DNA of 64,000 nucleotides from Saposhnikovia divaricata (taxonomy: Eukaryota > Streptophyta > Magnoliopsida > Apiales > Apiaceae), in assembly GCA_036435485.1 (NCBI GenBank), contig CM071598.1, forward strand, positions 199,247,148 to 199,311,147, in the 5' to 3' direction. Positions 1-9,475 of this stretch are shown here, in pieces. Each line of letters opens with the position of its first letter. The first letter of the stretch is position 1. The notes under the pieces were generated by a model that made no database searches, was not told the DNA's origin, and saw only the letters and a list, made by a program, of their open reading frames with translations. A program made the position numbers and the translations under genes.

Positions 1-370
1 AAGAATTTGAGATTAACTTCGAGTTAGTCTATCTCGAAACTCAACTCGAATTTCGACTTGATGTTCGATATAGAGCTCTTAGTCTATCTCGAAACTCAAC
101 TCGAATTTCGACTTGATGTTCGAGATAGACTTCTAACTCGAAAAGTATCTTGAATTTCCTTGTCTTTCTTAGAAGGGATTTTTCCAAGTTTACTACATTT
201 CATAAATGTTCGAGATAGGATTTCCCTATAGTTTCTGCTGAAAAATTGGTTAAAGTGTTCATTTGTGCTTAATTGTTCGAGTTAACTTCTATCTCGAACT
301 TTATCTCGAAGTTCGACTTGATGTTCGGGATAGAAATGTTCGAGATAGAGTTCGACTTAGATGTTCCCTG
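1..370. repeat. Tandem repeat, 55-bp unit, with TCTATCTCGAA / TTCGAGATAG arms
   Basis: Two near-identical 55-bp units start at 28 and 83, and a degenerate third lies at about 283-345. Each unit holds TCTATCTCGAA near one side and TTCGAGATAG near the other, so it can fold back on itself. The array lies upstream of the promoter-like segment of ORF1. Its start lies outside the window. Confidence 0.75.
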
Positions 371-430
371 TATGGACTTGGTAATTTTCACTCTTTTTAA
401 CAGGGACATTTTTGTCATTTCACATTCATC

Positions 431-438
431 TATATATA
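431..438 (+). promoter_or_regulatory. Possible TATA box upstream of ORF1
   Basis: TATATATA sits about 500 bp upstream of the ORF1 start codon, followed by an AC-rich leader without long reading frames (to 938). The stretch 371-938 holds nothing else I can assign. The ATG at 939 is preceded by AAA, a good plant start context. Confidence 0.35.
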
Positions 439-938
439 CATCTCTAACTCGATGCCTAATTCACTTTACCTAATTTCATTTTCACAGCAGCCGTTTCACA
501 AAAACAGTGCGATTTCACAGACTTCATACAATTAACCCGTGTTTTTGTGATTAAACTCATACTAATCACGAATTACTGCCAAATTTTTGACTGTTAATCA
601 CTGTGTTATCATTAATCATTGTGATACTGTGTTTTGTAACCGCATATACACGCGCATATACATACACACAAACATCAAGTTTTGTGTATCTGTTCAAAAC
701 ACGAATTCATATTCTCCACATATACACACGATTTCACTGATAAACACACGAATATTCATCTTTGTTGAATATTCAGATCTAGTAATTGGCTGTTCATATT
801 CCGTAGTTTAAATTTTCAGACTATCTTTTGATATTCTCGAAAAATTAAAAGGAATAAAACTGAGTAATTCGTAAATTATTTGTTTTTTCAAAATTAAATA
901 AAAAATTCACATCTTTCAAAGAAAAACATTTAATTAAA

Positions 939-2918
939 ATGGCTCACCAATTTTCACTTGCTAAAAACAATTTTTATAATATTTCTACGGAAATTGGTGA
1001 TCAACTCCCGCGGTTTAAGTTTTGGATACGATTTCTCAATTTGTACTCCGTAGCTAGCCATGCTTTTACTGCTAAACCTACACTAGTACATGATGCTTTA
1101 CAGCAATTATGGACTAGTGCGGTTACTTTTGGGAGCAAATCAACCCCCTTAGGTTTCAGGTTTACCTTAGCGGGTCAGGAATATGAGGTGACTGAAGAGA
1201 TTGTCAACAGAGTTCTGGGATTCCCAATTAAAGATGCTTATGATCCAGAACCTACAGCTACAGAACGCCTCAGATTCTTTGAAGAAATTGGATGTTATCC
1301 TCCGAAAGGCCCAATCACAGGAAATATCCAAAAGCAATTCTTCCATGTGGAATGGAATTATTTTTTCGAGGCCATCACAAGATGTTTTCGGGCACGCGAA
1401 AAAGACTTTCATCAAATTCCAATTCTAATGCAAACCTTTGCAGTTGCCTTAGCAAGAGAACTGGATATAAATTATGGACGCATCGTTCTCTCTGAGATAG
1501 TGGCCTCAATGGGATCTCTTGCAAGCAGAGACCTCACTACAGCTGATGTTGTCTGCTGGTTTCCTCGGTTCCTTCAAATTCTCATTAATGACCTAATACC
1601 GAAGGATGCTCTTGCTGTTAGACAGAGATTTGCCGGAAGCCCAACATCTGCATCGCTAGGGATGGGCACTAAGTCACTTTCAACCATTGCTAATCAGGAT
1701 AAACATCAAGGTAAACCGATGTCAATTCCTGAAAATATACAAATGTGGCTTAGATATGATGCAGGAGTTACCAATTTGGAGGCATCATCACAAGTTTCAT
1801 CACATGCTCAAAATCCATCTGTTCATGCTGAGGCATTTGATGAGATTCCTGATGAGGAAAGCGATGATGCACAAGGTAATCAATCAGGTAATCTCTCCCT
1901 GCATACTATTCATTCCTCCTATGTATCTGATTCCGCGACCCAAGAGACTGCTAACCCGCAGGATCTATCCCAGGGTGAGAGCTACATTTCTGAGTCCAAT
2001 ACACATTCTTATTCTCTTTCACCCTTGTTAACGGAAGTCAGAAAGCCAGCACGTGTATATGTAGAAAATGATGAGGAGAATGAACCCGAAGAGCAGCAAC
2101 TTATTCGAAAGAAAGCCAAACTTTTCCACGCTGCTACTTCACAACCACAGTCAAACCCTAGTATGTCACACGCAACCACTCCACCTCACGAGAGTGGTTC
2201 TCCCTTTAAACAATCTGCGCATAGGAATTTTGATTTTGGTGAGGATGATGTACCTCTTGAAGATACTGTTGCTTCAAGAGGACATGAAGTCTTAAGAACT
2301 TCAGCCGTACCTTCACCGGTACGTACTAATGCTGCAAAGAGGATCGGTTCTGATGTTGTACAAGAACACTTTGCAGCCTCTCAGCCTGAGATTCCAACTC
2401 AGGAACAAACAGAATTTGATCCCATAACTGTCAACAACATTTCTTATCAATTTTCTGCAGGTACTGCTTCATTATTTGGATCAATCATTGAAGACATACA
2501 CGAGCGTGAGACAGGGAGTGTGTGTGAGAGGTTAGGGAGAGAGGGACCTTCATTTTCAAGGCCCGAAACCGAGCGCCAAATACCAACAGAACGAGTATTA
2601 GAGCGAGGTCACCTAAACCAAACACCGTCCCTTAACATTGAAAATCTTGATACGCGTATGACTTCTATGGAAATTCAGATGAAGCAGTTCGGACAGACGA
2701 TGGGGCAATTCGGGATGAACATTGGAAACAACCAAAGGGCTCTAGAGGACTACGCAGCAAGAATGGCAAGTCAAGCTACAGCTTTTGATGATTTGACAAA
2801 TAAGGTCAATGACTTGGGCCATGCTGGTGGTGTCTTGGGAATCACTCTCAATGAGAGGATGGGGGCATTGGAGTCTACAATGCATACAATGGCATTGGAT
2901 TTCTTCCGGAATGCCTGA
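939..2918 (+). CDS. ORF1: plant transposon-type protein with C-terminal coiled coil
   Basis: The 659-residue frame opens with MAHQFSLAKNN. Residues about 45-230 resemble the N-terminal domain annotated in many plant genomes as 'putative plant transposon protein' (hydrophobic helices, a motif like EEIVNRVLGFP). Residues 230-560 are polar, acidic and probably disordered, with a basic patch (IRKKAKL) that could be a nuclear signal. Residues about 585-655 form a heptad-like Met/Gln-rich helix suited to oligomerisation. No zinc knuckle, protease or polymerase motif is present. By position it could replace gag, but this is inference. The frame is long and uninterrupted, unlike the relics around it, which suggests recent insertion or recent function. 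The start chosen is the first ATG; there is no in-frame ATG upstream within the leader. Confidence 0.7.
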   Translation: MAHQFSLAKNNFYNISTEIGDQLPRFKFWIRFLNLYSVASHAFTAKPTLVHDALQQLWTSAVTFGSKSTPLGFRFTLAGQEYEVTEEIVNRVLGFPIKDAYDPEPTATERLRFFEEIGCYPPKGPITGNIQKQFFHVEWNYFFEAITRCFRAREKDFHQIPILMQTFAVALARELDINYGRIVLSEIVASMGSLASRDLTTADVVCWFPRFLQILINDLIPKDALAVRQRFAGSPTSASLGMGTKSLSTIANQDKHQGKPMSIPENIQMWLRYDAGVTNLEASSQVSSHAQNPSVHAEAFDEIPDEESDDAQGNQSGNLSLHTIHSSYVSDSATQETANPQDLSQGESYISESNTHSYSLSPLLTEVRKPARVYVENDEENEPEEQQLIRKKAKLFHAATSQPQSNPSMSHATTPPHESGSPFKQSAHRNFDFGEDDVPLEDTVASRGHEVLRTSAVPSPVRTNAAKRIGSDVVQEHFAASQPEIPTQEQTEFDPITVNNISYQFSAGTASLFGSIIEDIHERETGSVCERLGREGPSFSRPETERQIPTERVLERGHLNQTPSLNIENLDTRMTSMEIQMKQFGQTMGQFGMNIGNNQRALEDYAARMASQATAFDDLTNKVNDLGHAGGVLGITLNERMGALESTMHTMALDFFRNA

Positions 2919-3138
2919 AGAAATTCCTGTTGATGAGGAAACCCTTAAAGCTCAACAGTTAGCTTTGGACCAAGCTCAGTTCCATAAAATGAAGATGATG
3001 CAAGAACGTGCTGCCTTCCTAGAAAAGAAAGCGGAGCTACAAGGGAAGCAGTATGATCATGAGCTTGCAAGGCTAGCTAATCCTCAAGTTGATCTGGACA
3101 AACGAAGGATAGGGCAGAAATGGGATGAAACAAGATAA
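2905..3138 (+). CDS. Charged coiled-coil continuation in the +1 frame after ORF1
   Basis: After the ORF1 stop (2916-2918) the neighbouring frame continues as a charged helix (for example KMKMMQERAAFLEKKAEL) to a TAA at 3136-3138. The two frames overlap from 2809. The character (Gln, Lys, Glu and Met-rich helix) matches the end of ORF1, so it was probably one polypeptide once, split by a one-base indel; a programmed shift is the alternative. It has no recognisable catalytic motif. Confidence 0.45.
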   Translation, partial: SGMPEEIPVDEETLKAQQLALDQAQFHKMKMMQERAAFLEKKAELQGKQYDHELARLANPQVDLDKRRIGQKWDETR

Positions 3139-4475
3139 TGATGGGACCCTGTGCGAAAGGAGTTCATAACAAGGATGCAGATTATCTGTTCTACAACTTG
3201 AATTTGCAGAATCCAATGACTGGGGACTATATAAATGCTTTGAAGAGATTAATTTCTAAAGTCAGGGTTGGATACAATGCAAATCTTAAGGAGTGGCAGG
3301 TTATCTTGTCTTTGGTAGAAGGAGTCCCAACATCTTTCCTATATGTGGATGACCAATTCATAATGAGAAGATCTGCGTCAGAGTTGTTCTTGCTAGCGAC
3401 TAAAATTCAATACTCTCAATCTGATGAGCTAAGCATTCTGTACAGGGATCAGTTAATGCAGCTAGCAGAGGACAAGGGTCCAGAATTCTCAGCATATCCA
3501 AATTTTGTCCGGATGGTAGTTGACGGAAAGATGAAGAGGGTTAGCATGGAGGAAAATGATCTAATGGAGCTTTCAGTAGAATCTCTCAAAGCTGTCTGTA
3601 GACAAATGATGAGTAAGGGATTCGCTTCTGAGCTTAAAGATAAATCCGTGAAGATCATTGAAAGAGTTATATTCAAGAAGAGCAATGAGGTGTGGAAGTG
3701 TGATGTCATTGCTCCAAACCCTCTTGATGACGTGAAGATTGAGCCGGAGCTGATAGAAAAGAAATGGAATATTCTTTAAGCCATGAAGAATGTAGATGAA
3801 GCTCTGACTCTTCCTTCTGGAGCACTGGAACAAGGAGAGATAAGGGAGGCAATTGGTGTTCCAGGAAGTGATAGTGTATACTGGATACATGCTTATGTTG
3901 AAGATACAGCCGATGCCTTAGTATTCATAGATGCAGACCAGAATCAAACAATCTTGCATATGAGTAGACAATGGCTGCTACGGACTCAAGATGCTGCATT
4001 TCTGGAGAGAGTATTATATGTATTCAAATGGGGCGAAGTGGAAGATAAGTTTGTGGAAGAAAAGCAGAGACTCATGAGTTACCTATCTGAAGTAGTAGTG
4101 GAAAAGAAGCGAATGGAGTGAGATGCGGCTAGTGTCCACAATACTAACCGTGTCAAGGGCTACCCCAAGATGATCTATTGTCAGTTTAAAGCTGATAAAA
4201 CACATTGGAAATCTCAGCTCATAATGAAGAACTTTGAGGATATTCCAAAGATCAGAACTACTCAGGAGGTGGACAAACTCAGAAGGCTTTTCAAACATCC
4301 ATATCCAGAGCCCAAGAATCCTCTAGAAATGGAAGCTGTAAGTCTGTTGAATGCTAGGTGGAAGCAGCTTAAAGATCCAGTGTACAAGAAAGAACAGCAG
4401 CAGAAGGAGAAGGGCAAAAGGCAGAAAGAAGAGAGAGACCAAGCTGCTGAAGCTAGAAAGGGGAAACGGAATTAG
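3138..4475 (+). pseudogene. ORF2 of unknown function, interrupted by stops
   Basis: One reading frame runs from 3138 to a stop at 4473-4475 with only two interruptions, TAA at 3777-3779 and TGA at 4119-4121, so a protein of about 445 residues is implied. I do not recognise the family. The first 210 residues are mixed helical with no metal or nucleotide-binding motif; YVDDQF near residue 75 looks like the YVDD box of reverse transcriptase but lacks every flanking RT block and is taken as chance. The last 60 residues are a Lys/Glu/Gln-rich basic tail (KEQQQKEKGKRQKEER). It lies between ORF1 and the polypurine tract, where pol would lie in an autonomous element. Confidence 0.5.
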
Positions 4476-4807
4476 GGTTAAAGGTCAGAGTGGTGTGAAC
4501 TTGAAGTTGGAAAAACTTCATGTCTTTCGGTTGCTTTAACTCACTTGAGGAAAATTCACCTTAGAGTGAATCCAATAAGGTGATACAAGTTTGACTAAAA
4601 GGTATGAAATAATCCAGGTGATAGGAATCACTCAAATGATCTTTAATTCGAAGTTCGAATTCTGTTTCTAGTTTAAGTTCTTTGCATTGTTTTCAAGTAC
4701 TTTTCAATTGTATATTATTCAAGACTGTAATGTTAATTATCTTTTCTCGTCTCATTGTTTAGTTGAGTTATCCTTCATTAATTTGAATGTCATTGTAGAC
4801 AATCAAA

Positions 4808-4818
4808 TTGGGGGAGAT
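4808..4818 (+). other. Polypurine tract
   Basis: TTGGGGGAGAT directly precedes the TG that opens the 1.3 kb LTR. This is the usual plus-strand primer site of LTR retroelements and fixes the element's orientation as plus. Confidence 0.75.
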
Positions 4819-5388
4819 TGAAAGGCAAAGTGTGTAAACTTGTAACACTATAACTAATGTAACCCAACTAAAGGAAAAGATACTTAACCAGAAGACAATC
4901 AAGAACAAGAAGTCACAAGAAATCAACACTAAATGAAGACAAGGTAATTAATACAATTCAACATGTTAACTATGATCAAGCCAAGAAGAAATCATTGAGA
5001 GAAGTTCAAGTCAAAGTTGTTCATGCCTCAGTGATTTGAAAAGCCAAGAATCAAGATCATAACTATCAGTATCAATAAGACCAATTGATTTCAAGTGAAC
5101 AAGAAGGAAAGCAAATATTGGAAAGCCACATTACTAATTGGGTATGGTAATTTATTCAAGAAGCAAAAACACTATCAAGACTAGTCACTTATGAACCAGA
5201 CCGTTGCATCAAGTGTCAGGACATTGATAGCAAGTTTATGTCAGTAATAAAGATCCATGTTCAAGAGCTTGGTGAAGAATAAAGAAGACATGAAGATATC
5301 ACAAGTTCAAGATGTGCATTGAAGTTTCAAGTTGAAGACCAAAATATTTTCCAAGTACTAAATATTCTAGATGACCAAGTAGAATATT

Positions 5389-5706
5389 TCTAAGTAGAAG
5401 TTCTACTTAGAAATTCGAGATGGCTAAGTAGAAATTCTCAAGTAGAAGTTCTACTTAGAAATTCGAGATGGCTAAGTAGAAATTCTCAAGTAGAAATTCG
5501 AGATGGCTAAGTAGAAATTCTCAAGTAGAAGTTCTACTTAGAAATTCGAGATGGCAAGTAGAATTTCTACTTAGAAATTCGAGATGGCTAAGTAGAAATT
5601 CTCAAGTAGAAATTCGAGATGGCTAAGTAGAAATTCTCAAGTAGAAGTTCTACTTAGAAATTCAAGATGGCTAAGTAGAAATTCTCAAGTAGAAGTTCTA
5701 CTTAGA
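5389..5706. repeat. 48-bp self-complementary tandem repeat inside LTR
   Basis: About seven copies of a unit containing AATTCGAGATGGCTAAGTAG; copy lengths vary by deletion. Each unit also carries AAGTAGAAGTTCTACTT, a palindrome, so the transcript could form serial hairpins. It lies about 150 bp upstream of the LTR TATA box. The phrase CGAGAT is shared with the array at the window start. Confidence 0.85.
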
Positions 5707-5844
5707 GTGCAGCTTCAACATGACACATGGCATCTTCTGATTGGCAGATTTCCAAGCTTTCAAGATAAGGCAAGATTTATGTGGACATCATTGGGCCACG
5801 TACATCTTAGTCTTTGAAGACTACAGGACATAGATTACATGTAG

Positions 5845-5852
5845 TATAAATA
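5845..5852 (+). promoter_or_regulatory. LTR TATA box
   Basis: TATAAATA in the LTR, followed about 25-35 bp later by the expected transcription start region and an A/G-rich leader. It would define the U3/R boundary of this element. Confidence 0.6.
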
Positions 5853-6256
5853 GAAGTACTTGTGTAATGTTTTAGTTAGTGAGCAATTCTTGAGAAAAAC
5901 ACAAGAGAAAGAGAGAGAGTGCATTCACAGAGCTTAGTATCATTCACTTCTCTCTGAACTTCTGTTATACTTTGTAATGAATGTTGTAGCAACCCTTTCA
6001 AGTTATATATAAGACATATATTCCTTGAATCCGTGTGTTCATTTATTGCATCGTATTTATTGCTTCTCATATTCGAAAAGTTGTATTCACCCCCCCCTCT
6101 ACAACACATTTGGACCTAACATTTTCTCTAAGAAAGCCGAAACTTTTGTCACCGCCTTCCATATATGCATGCCAGGTAACCCTCACAAGCAAGAAAAGCT
6201 TGCCACATTTACAAATTGAAAATTACATATTATATTCAAATTTGCAAAAATATCAT

Positions 6257-6264
6257 TATAAATA
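6257..6264 (+). promoter_or_regulatory. TATA box of the EDGP-like gene remnant
   Basis: TATAAATA lies about 65 bp upstream of the signal-peptide-like codons of the split pseudogene that follows. The interval 6122-6321 is the old promoter and leader of that gene. Confidence 0.45.
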
Positions 6265-6321
6265 TACCCCAAAATAACCATTGTTACTAGTAACGGACAT
6301 TACATTCCTGCAAGGCTATAA

Positions 6322-6993
6322 GCATCGCCAATTGCTACTTCAATCCTTAAACTTATACTACTTATCATCTCTATCCTACCACCACTTGTACTGCCCAAAT
6401 CTCAACTCCCCTTTAAGCCTGACACGCTTGTGCTACCAGTGAGCAAAGATAGCGCGACGAGTCTCCATGTAACAAATATTCGAAAAGGAACTCCTTTCGT
6501 AGCAACTCCACTTGTTGATCTAAACAAGTTTTTATGGAGGGATTATGAAAGAAACTATTCGTCCACTAATTATCGGTTTCCATTTTGTCACTCAACTCAA
6601 TGCTCACGAGTCGGTAACCATTATTGCCACAAGTGCTTAGCTCCTGCCAGACCAGGTTGTCATAACAATACATGTAGTGTCATGACAACAAATCTTCTGA
6701 CCCAGTTAACCATCTTAGGCGAGCTCGGCCATGACATTGTCTCAGTTCAATCGGCCCATGGGGCGAATTCTGGCCCATTTGTTAATGTAACTCGGTTCAC
6801 TTTTTCATGTGCACCTCCTAAACTATTAACCGTGGGTCCATTCCCAAAAATGTACTAGGAGTAGCTGGATTACGGCACAATCCGGGTTCTATACCATACC
6901 AACTAGCTTCACATTACGGATTTCAACCAAAATTTGTCTTGTGCCTCACTTCATCGGAAAAAGCTAATGGTGTAATATTTTTCGGCAAGGGGC
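6322..6993 (+). pseudogene. EDGP / xylanase-inhibitor-like gene, 5' part
   Basis: The frame begins with a hydrophobic signal-peptide-like stretch, then LVLPVSKDSATSLHVT, FLWRDYERNYSST, a cysteine-rich segment, FTFSCAPP and, after a frameshift near 6850, VAGLRHNPGSIPYQLA and FVLCLTSSEKANGVIFFG. This order matches the extracellular dermal glycoprotein / basic 7S globulin / TAXI family of secreted pepsin-fold proteins, which bind or inhibit microbial glycanases in the cell wall. The catalytic DTG motif is replaced, as is usual in the family. An in-frame TAA (6319-6321) precedes the first codons and no ATG is left. The coding sequence stops at the copia insertion and resumes at 26455. It is a dead gene. 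Confidence 0.85.
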
Positions 6994-7219
6994 TGAAAGG
7001 TATTAACCTTGACTATAAAGGAAAACGGAACTGTTTGATTTACTAATATGGAAAACGTACAATCTTGTTACTAGGAAAACAGAGGAGAAAGGATTACATA
7101 TAGACTACTGCTAACAGAACTCCTGCAGCACAACGTACACATCTAACTCGTTGGCTTATTTTCGAAATAAGAACAGAGCAAATAAATAGAATATGTTTAG
7201 ATTAAAATTAATCCCAACA
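6994..7219 (-). repeat. Copia LTR (3' LTR of element, 226 bp)
   Basis: Matches the right LTR except for a missing block of about 86 bp (present at about 26274-26359) and scattered substitutions. The adjacent ACTCCCCCTTA is the complement of the polypurine tract. Confidence 0.9.
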
Positions 7220-7323
7220 TACTCCCCCTTAATCTAAACATCTTCAAGGTTCTTGACTCCAAGTAAATTCCTCATCTTCTCAAACTTCGCTGCTGCCAAT
7301 GCCTTAGTCAAAATATCAGCCCT

Positions 7324-8652
7324 CTATTCACTTGTACAAACATGCTTGATAATGATTAAACCATGTTCAACACAGTCACGAATGAAATGATACATCAAAT
7401 TAATGTGCTTACTTCTTCCATGGAATACAGGATTGCGAGCTACGTCAACTACTGATATATTGTCAATATACAAAGTAACAGGTCCTGCCTTAACATCAGT
7501 AACATAACTTATAACTCTCTGAAGCCAAATAGCTAGACAAGCCGCAGCTGTGCCTGCCATAAACTCCGCCTTACATGATGATAAAGCTACACACCAGCCA
7601 AGTAATCAAATTTTCATCGAGATAAAAAGCCATCCCTCCTGTGCTTTTCGTATCATCTACACTACCAGCCAAGTCATTATCCGAGAAGCCAGATAAAATG
7701 TAGTTTCCACGCCCCTTTTTATAAATTAATCCATAATGTAGTGTTCCCTTTACATAGCAACATATCCTCTTTATAGCACTTAGATGAAACTCTGTAGGTC
7801 TCTCCATGTATCGACTAACAATGCCTACTGCATAAGCAATGTCAGGTCGTGTGTGTACCAAATAACGTAGACTACCAACCATGCTCTTGTATTGTGTGGC
7901 ATCTACAGATTTCCCTAGCTTATCAGCATGAAGTTGCAGCTTGTACTTCGTAGGATATTTAACCGAATTGCAGTCTGTCAATCCTGCTTTTTCAAGTACT
8001 TTCTTCACATAGGATGACTGACATAGCTCGATACATCCCTCACTTTGGTAGACTTCCAAGCCCAGATAGTAAGTTAGTTTTCCCATGTCAGACATATCAA
8101 ATTCACAACTCATCTCCCTCTTGAATTTGACAATGGCTGACAAGCTAGTACCACTGACGAGTAAATCATCGACATACACACCGATGACAAGAGATTCATT
8201 TCCTTCCCTCTTGGTATAAATCGCGTGCTCGAACGGACACTTAACAAATCCAATTTTTACTAAGTACTGATTTAAACGAGAGTAACAAGCCCTAGGAGCT
8301 TGGCGTAGACCATACAAAGCTTTGAGTAACTTGTAGACTTTACGCTCATTCCCCCTTTTCACATAGCCCTTTGGTTAAACATAAACCTCCTCCTGAATTA
8401 CACCATTGAGGAATGCAGATTTAACGTCGAGGTGATGTATCTCCCAATCATTTTTAGCTGCTAAAGCCAATAGTAAGCACACAGTCTCTAGTCGTGTTAC
8501 AGGGGCGAACACTTCCTCATAATCCACACTATAACGCTGCACATATCCTTTTGCTACGAGACGGGCTTTATGTTTGGTTACTTAACCATTTTGATCCTTT
8601 TTCAATTTAAATATCCACTTGAGATCGATGGCTTTGTGCCCCTTGGGTAAAT
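7324..8652 (-). pseudogene. Copia reverse transcriptase and RNase H
   Basis: Reading leftward: HHLDVKSAFLNG (first RT aspartate block, near 8430), LLKALYGLRQAPRACY, the intact catalytic YVDDLLVSG, DMGKLTYYLGLEVY, YKSMVGSLRYL, RPDIAYAVG, and RNase H blocks with STGGMAFYLDENLITW. The last RNase H part (7324-7560, LYIDNISVVDVARNP) is in another frame, so there is a frameshift near 7565. In-frame stops occur near 8375 and 8583. The family polymerises cDNA in cytoplasmic particles; this copy cannot make the full enzyme. Confidence 0.9.
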
Positions 8653-9212
8653 CTACCAATGTCCATGTGTGATTTTTCTCGATTGAATCGATTTCATTGT
8701 CCATGGCTTCTTTCCACACATCTTCTTCACTGCTTGCTCAAAACAAACTGGTTCATCAATTCCCATTAGCAACAATTCGTCTGCTAGCTCAATTGCTATG
8801 GTGTTATCATATATGTCTTCCAAAGACCTGAATTTTTTGGGTTCACTGCTACTACTTGCTGCACTGGAGATTACAGTACCTGCACTTTCAGACTGAATTC
8901 TACTGGACTGGACTGACTGAGGAGTGGACGAAACAGGTGAAGGCGATGGTGACATGTCTTCAGAATTGTTCTGGAATGATGATACAGATGTGTCTGAATC
9001 ATAATCAACTCGTGCATCTGAGGGAAAATTGTTCACATAGAAGTGTCCATCCATGTTTTCATCTGAGTTATTCTCTGTCAACCAATCCCACTCCTTGGCT
9101 TCATTGAAGGTCAAATCTCGGCTGATATGTATGTTTCCAGAAATTGGGTCGTATAATCTATACGCCTTAGTCCCTGGTTCTCTCCCAAAATATATGACTA
9201 ATTTGCTCCTGT
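8653..9212 (-). pseudogene. Copia integrase C-terminus and linker to RT
   Basis: Minus-strand frame with SKLVIYFGREPGTKAYRLYD, the conserved block between integrase and RT in copia elements, followed by a Ser/Asp-rich linker and SLEDIYDN. The hAT element is inserted within this block: its 8-bp target duplicate is 9205-9212, and the preceding residues (KKLDDRS) lie at about 11332-11355. Confidence 0.85.
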
Positions 9213-9296
9213 CAGTGTTGTTAAACGCGATATGCGCACAGAAGCGCAAAAGCCTCCTCGGGCATAAGCGCAACGCGCGGATTCATCGAAGACAAC

Positions 9297-9299
<3 letters not shown>

Positions 9300-9353
<54 letters not shown>
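9300..9353. repeat. (AT)n microsatellite
   Basis: About 27 AT units inside the hAT element, close to its left end. The apparent reading frame through it (alternating Ile/Tyr) is spurious. Confidence 0.95.
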
Positions 9354-9355
<2 letters not shown>

Positions 9356-9475
9356 TATATAATGCAGAATAAGGCATTTAAAAGCAAAACTAAATCTCAT
9401 AAACTCATAAAAAGCAACCAAATTCATCATCACATAGATTCAAAGTCAAAGTAACAAAGATGCAAAGTTAATCCA

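Larger units (their letters stand above)
1..6121 (+). mobile_element. Pol-less LTR retroelement, right part (5' end outside window)
   Basis: The span contains two protein-coding blocks, a purine-rich tract at 4808-4818, and a region starting TG and ending CA (4819-6121) with LTR features. I find no reverse transcriptase, integrase, RNase H or aspartic protease motif in any frame between 939 and 4475, so this looks like a non-autonomous (LARD-like) element using enzymes in trans. No 5' LTR copy is visible in 1-938, so it must start upstream or be lost. The candidate 5-bp target duplicate on the right is 6122-6126; its partner cannot be seen. An alternative is a captured host or transposon gene pair lying beside an unrelated solo LTR; the polypurine tract directly abutting the LTR argues against that. 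Confidence 0.6.
4819..6121 (+). repeat. 3' LTR (1303 bp)
   Basis: It starts TGAAAGG and ends CCTAACA, giving TG/CA termini. It contains an internal tandem array (5389-5706), a TATA box at 5845-5852 and the run of eight or more Cs close to the 3' border that is common in plant copia-type LTRs ending in GGACCTAACA. Only one copy is in the window. Confidence 0.75.

Noticed and set aside
3300..3400. YVDD box in ORF2 suggesting a reverse transcriptase
   Set aside because: No other RT block (Asp-containing block A, LKQA(P)R, GxPQG-type motif) is near it; a four-residue match is chance.
5389..5706. Regular repeats resembling a CRISPR array
   Set aside because: Units are directly adjacent without unique spacers, lie inside a plant LTR, and vary in length; it is a minisatellite.
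6035..6277. Plus-strand frame of 80 codons across 6121
   Set aside because: Crosses the LTR end into promoter DNA; no conserved content.
9053..9454. Plus-strand frame with an Ile/Tyr run
   Set aside because: It crosses the hAT border and the AT microsatellite and is antisense to copia coding.
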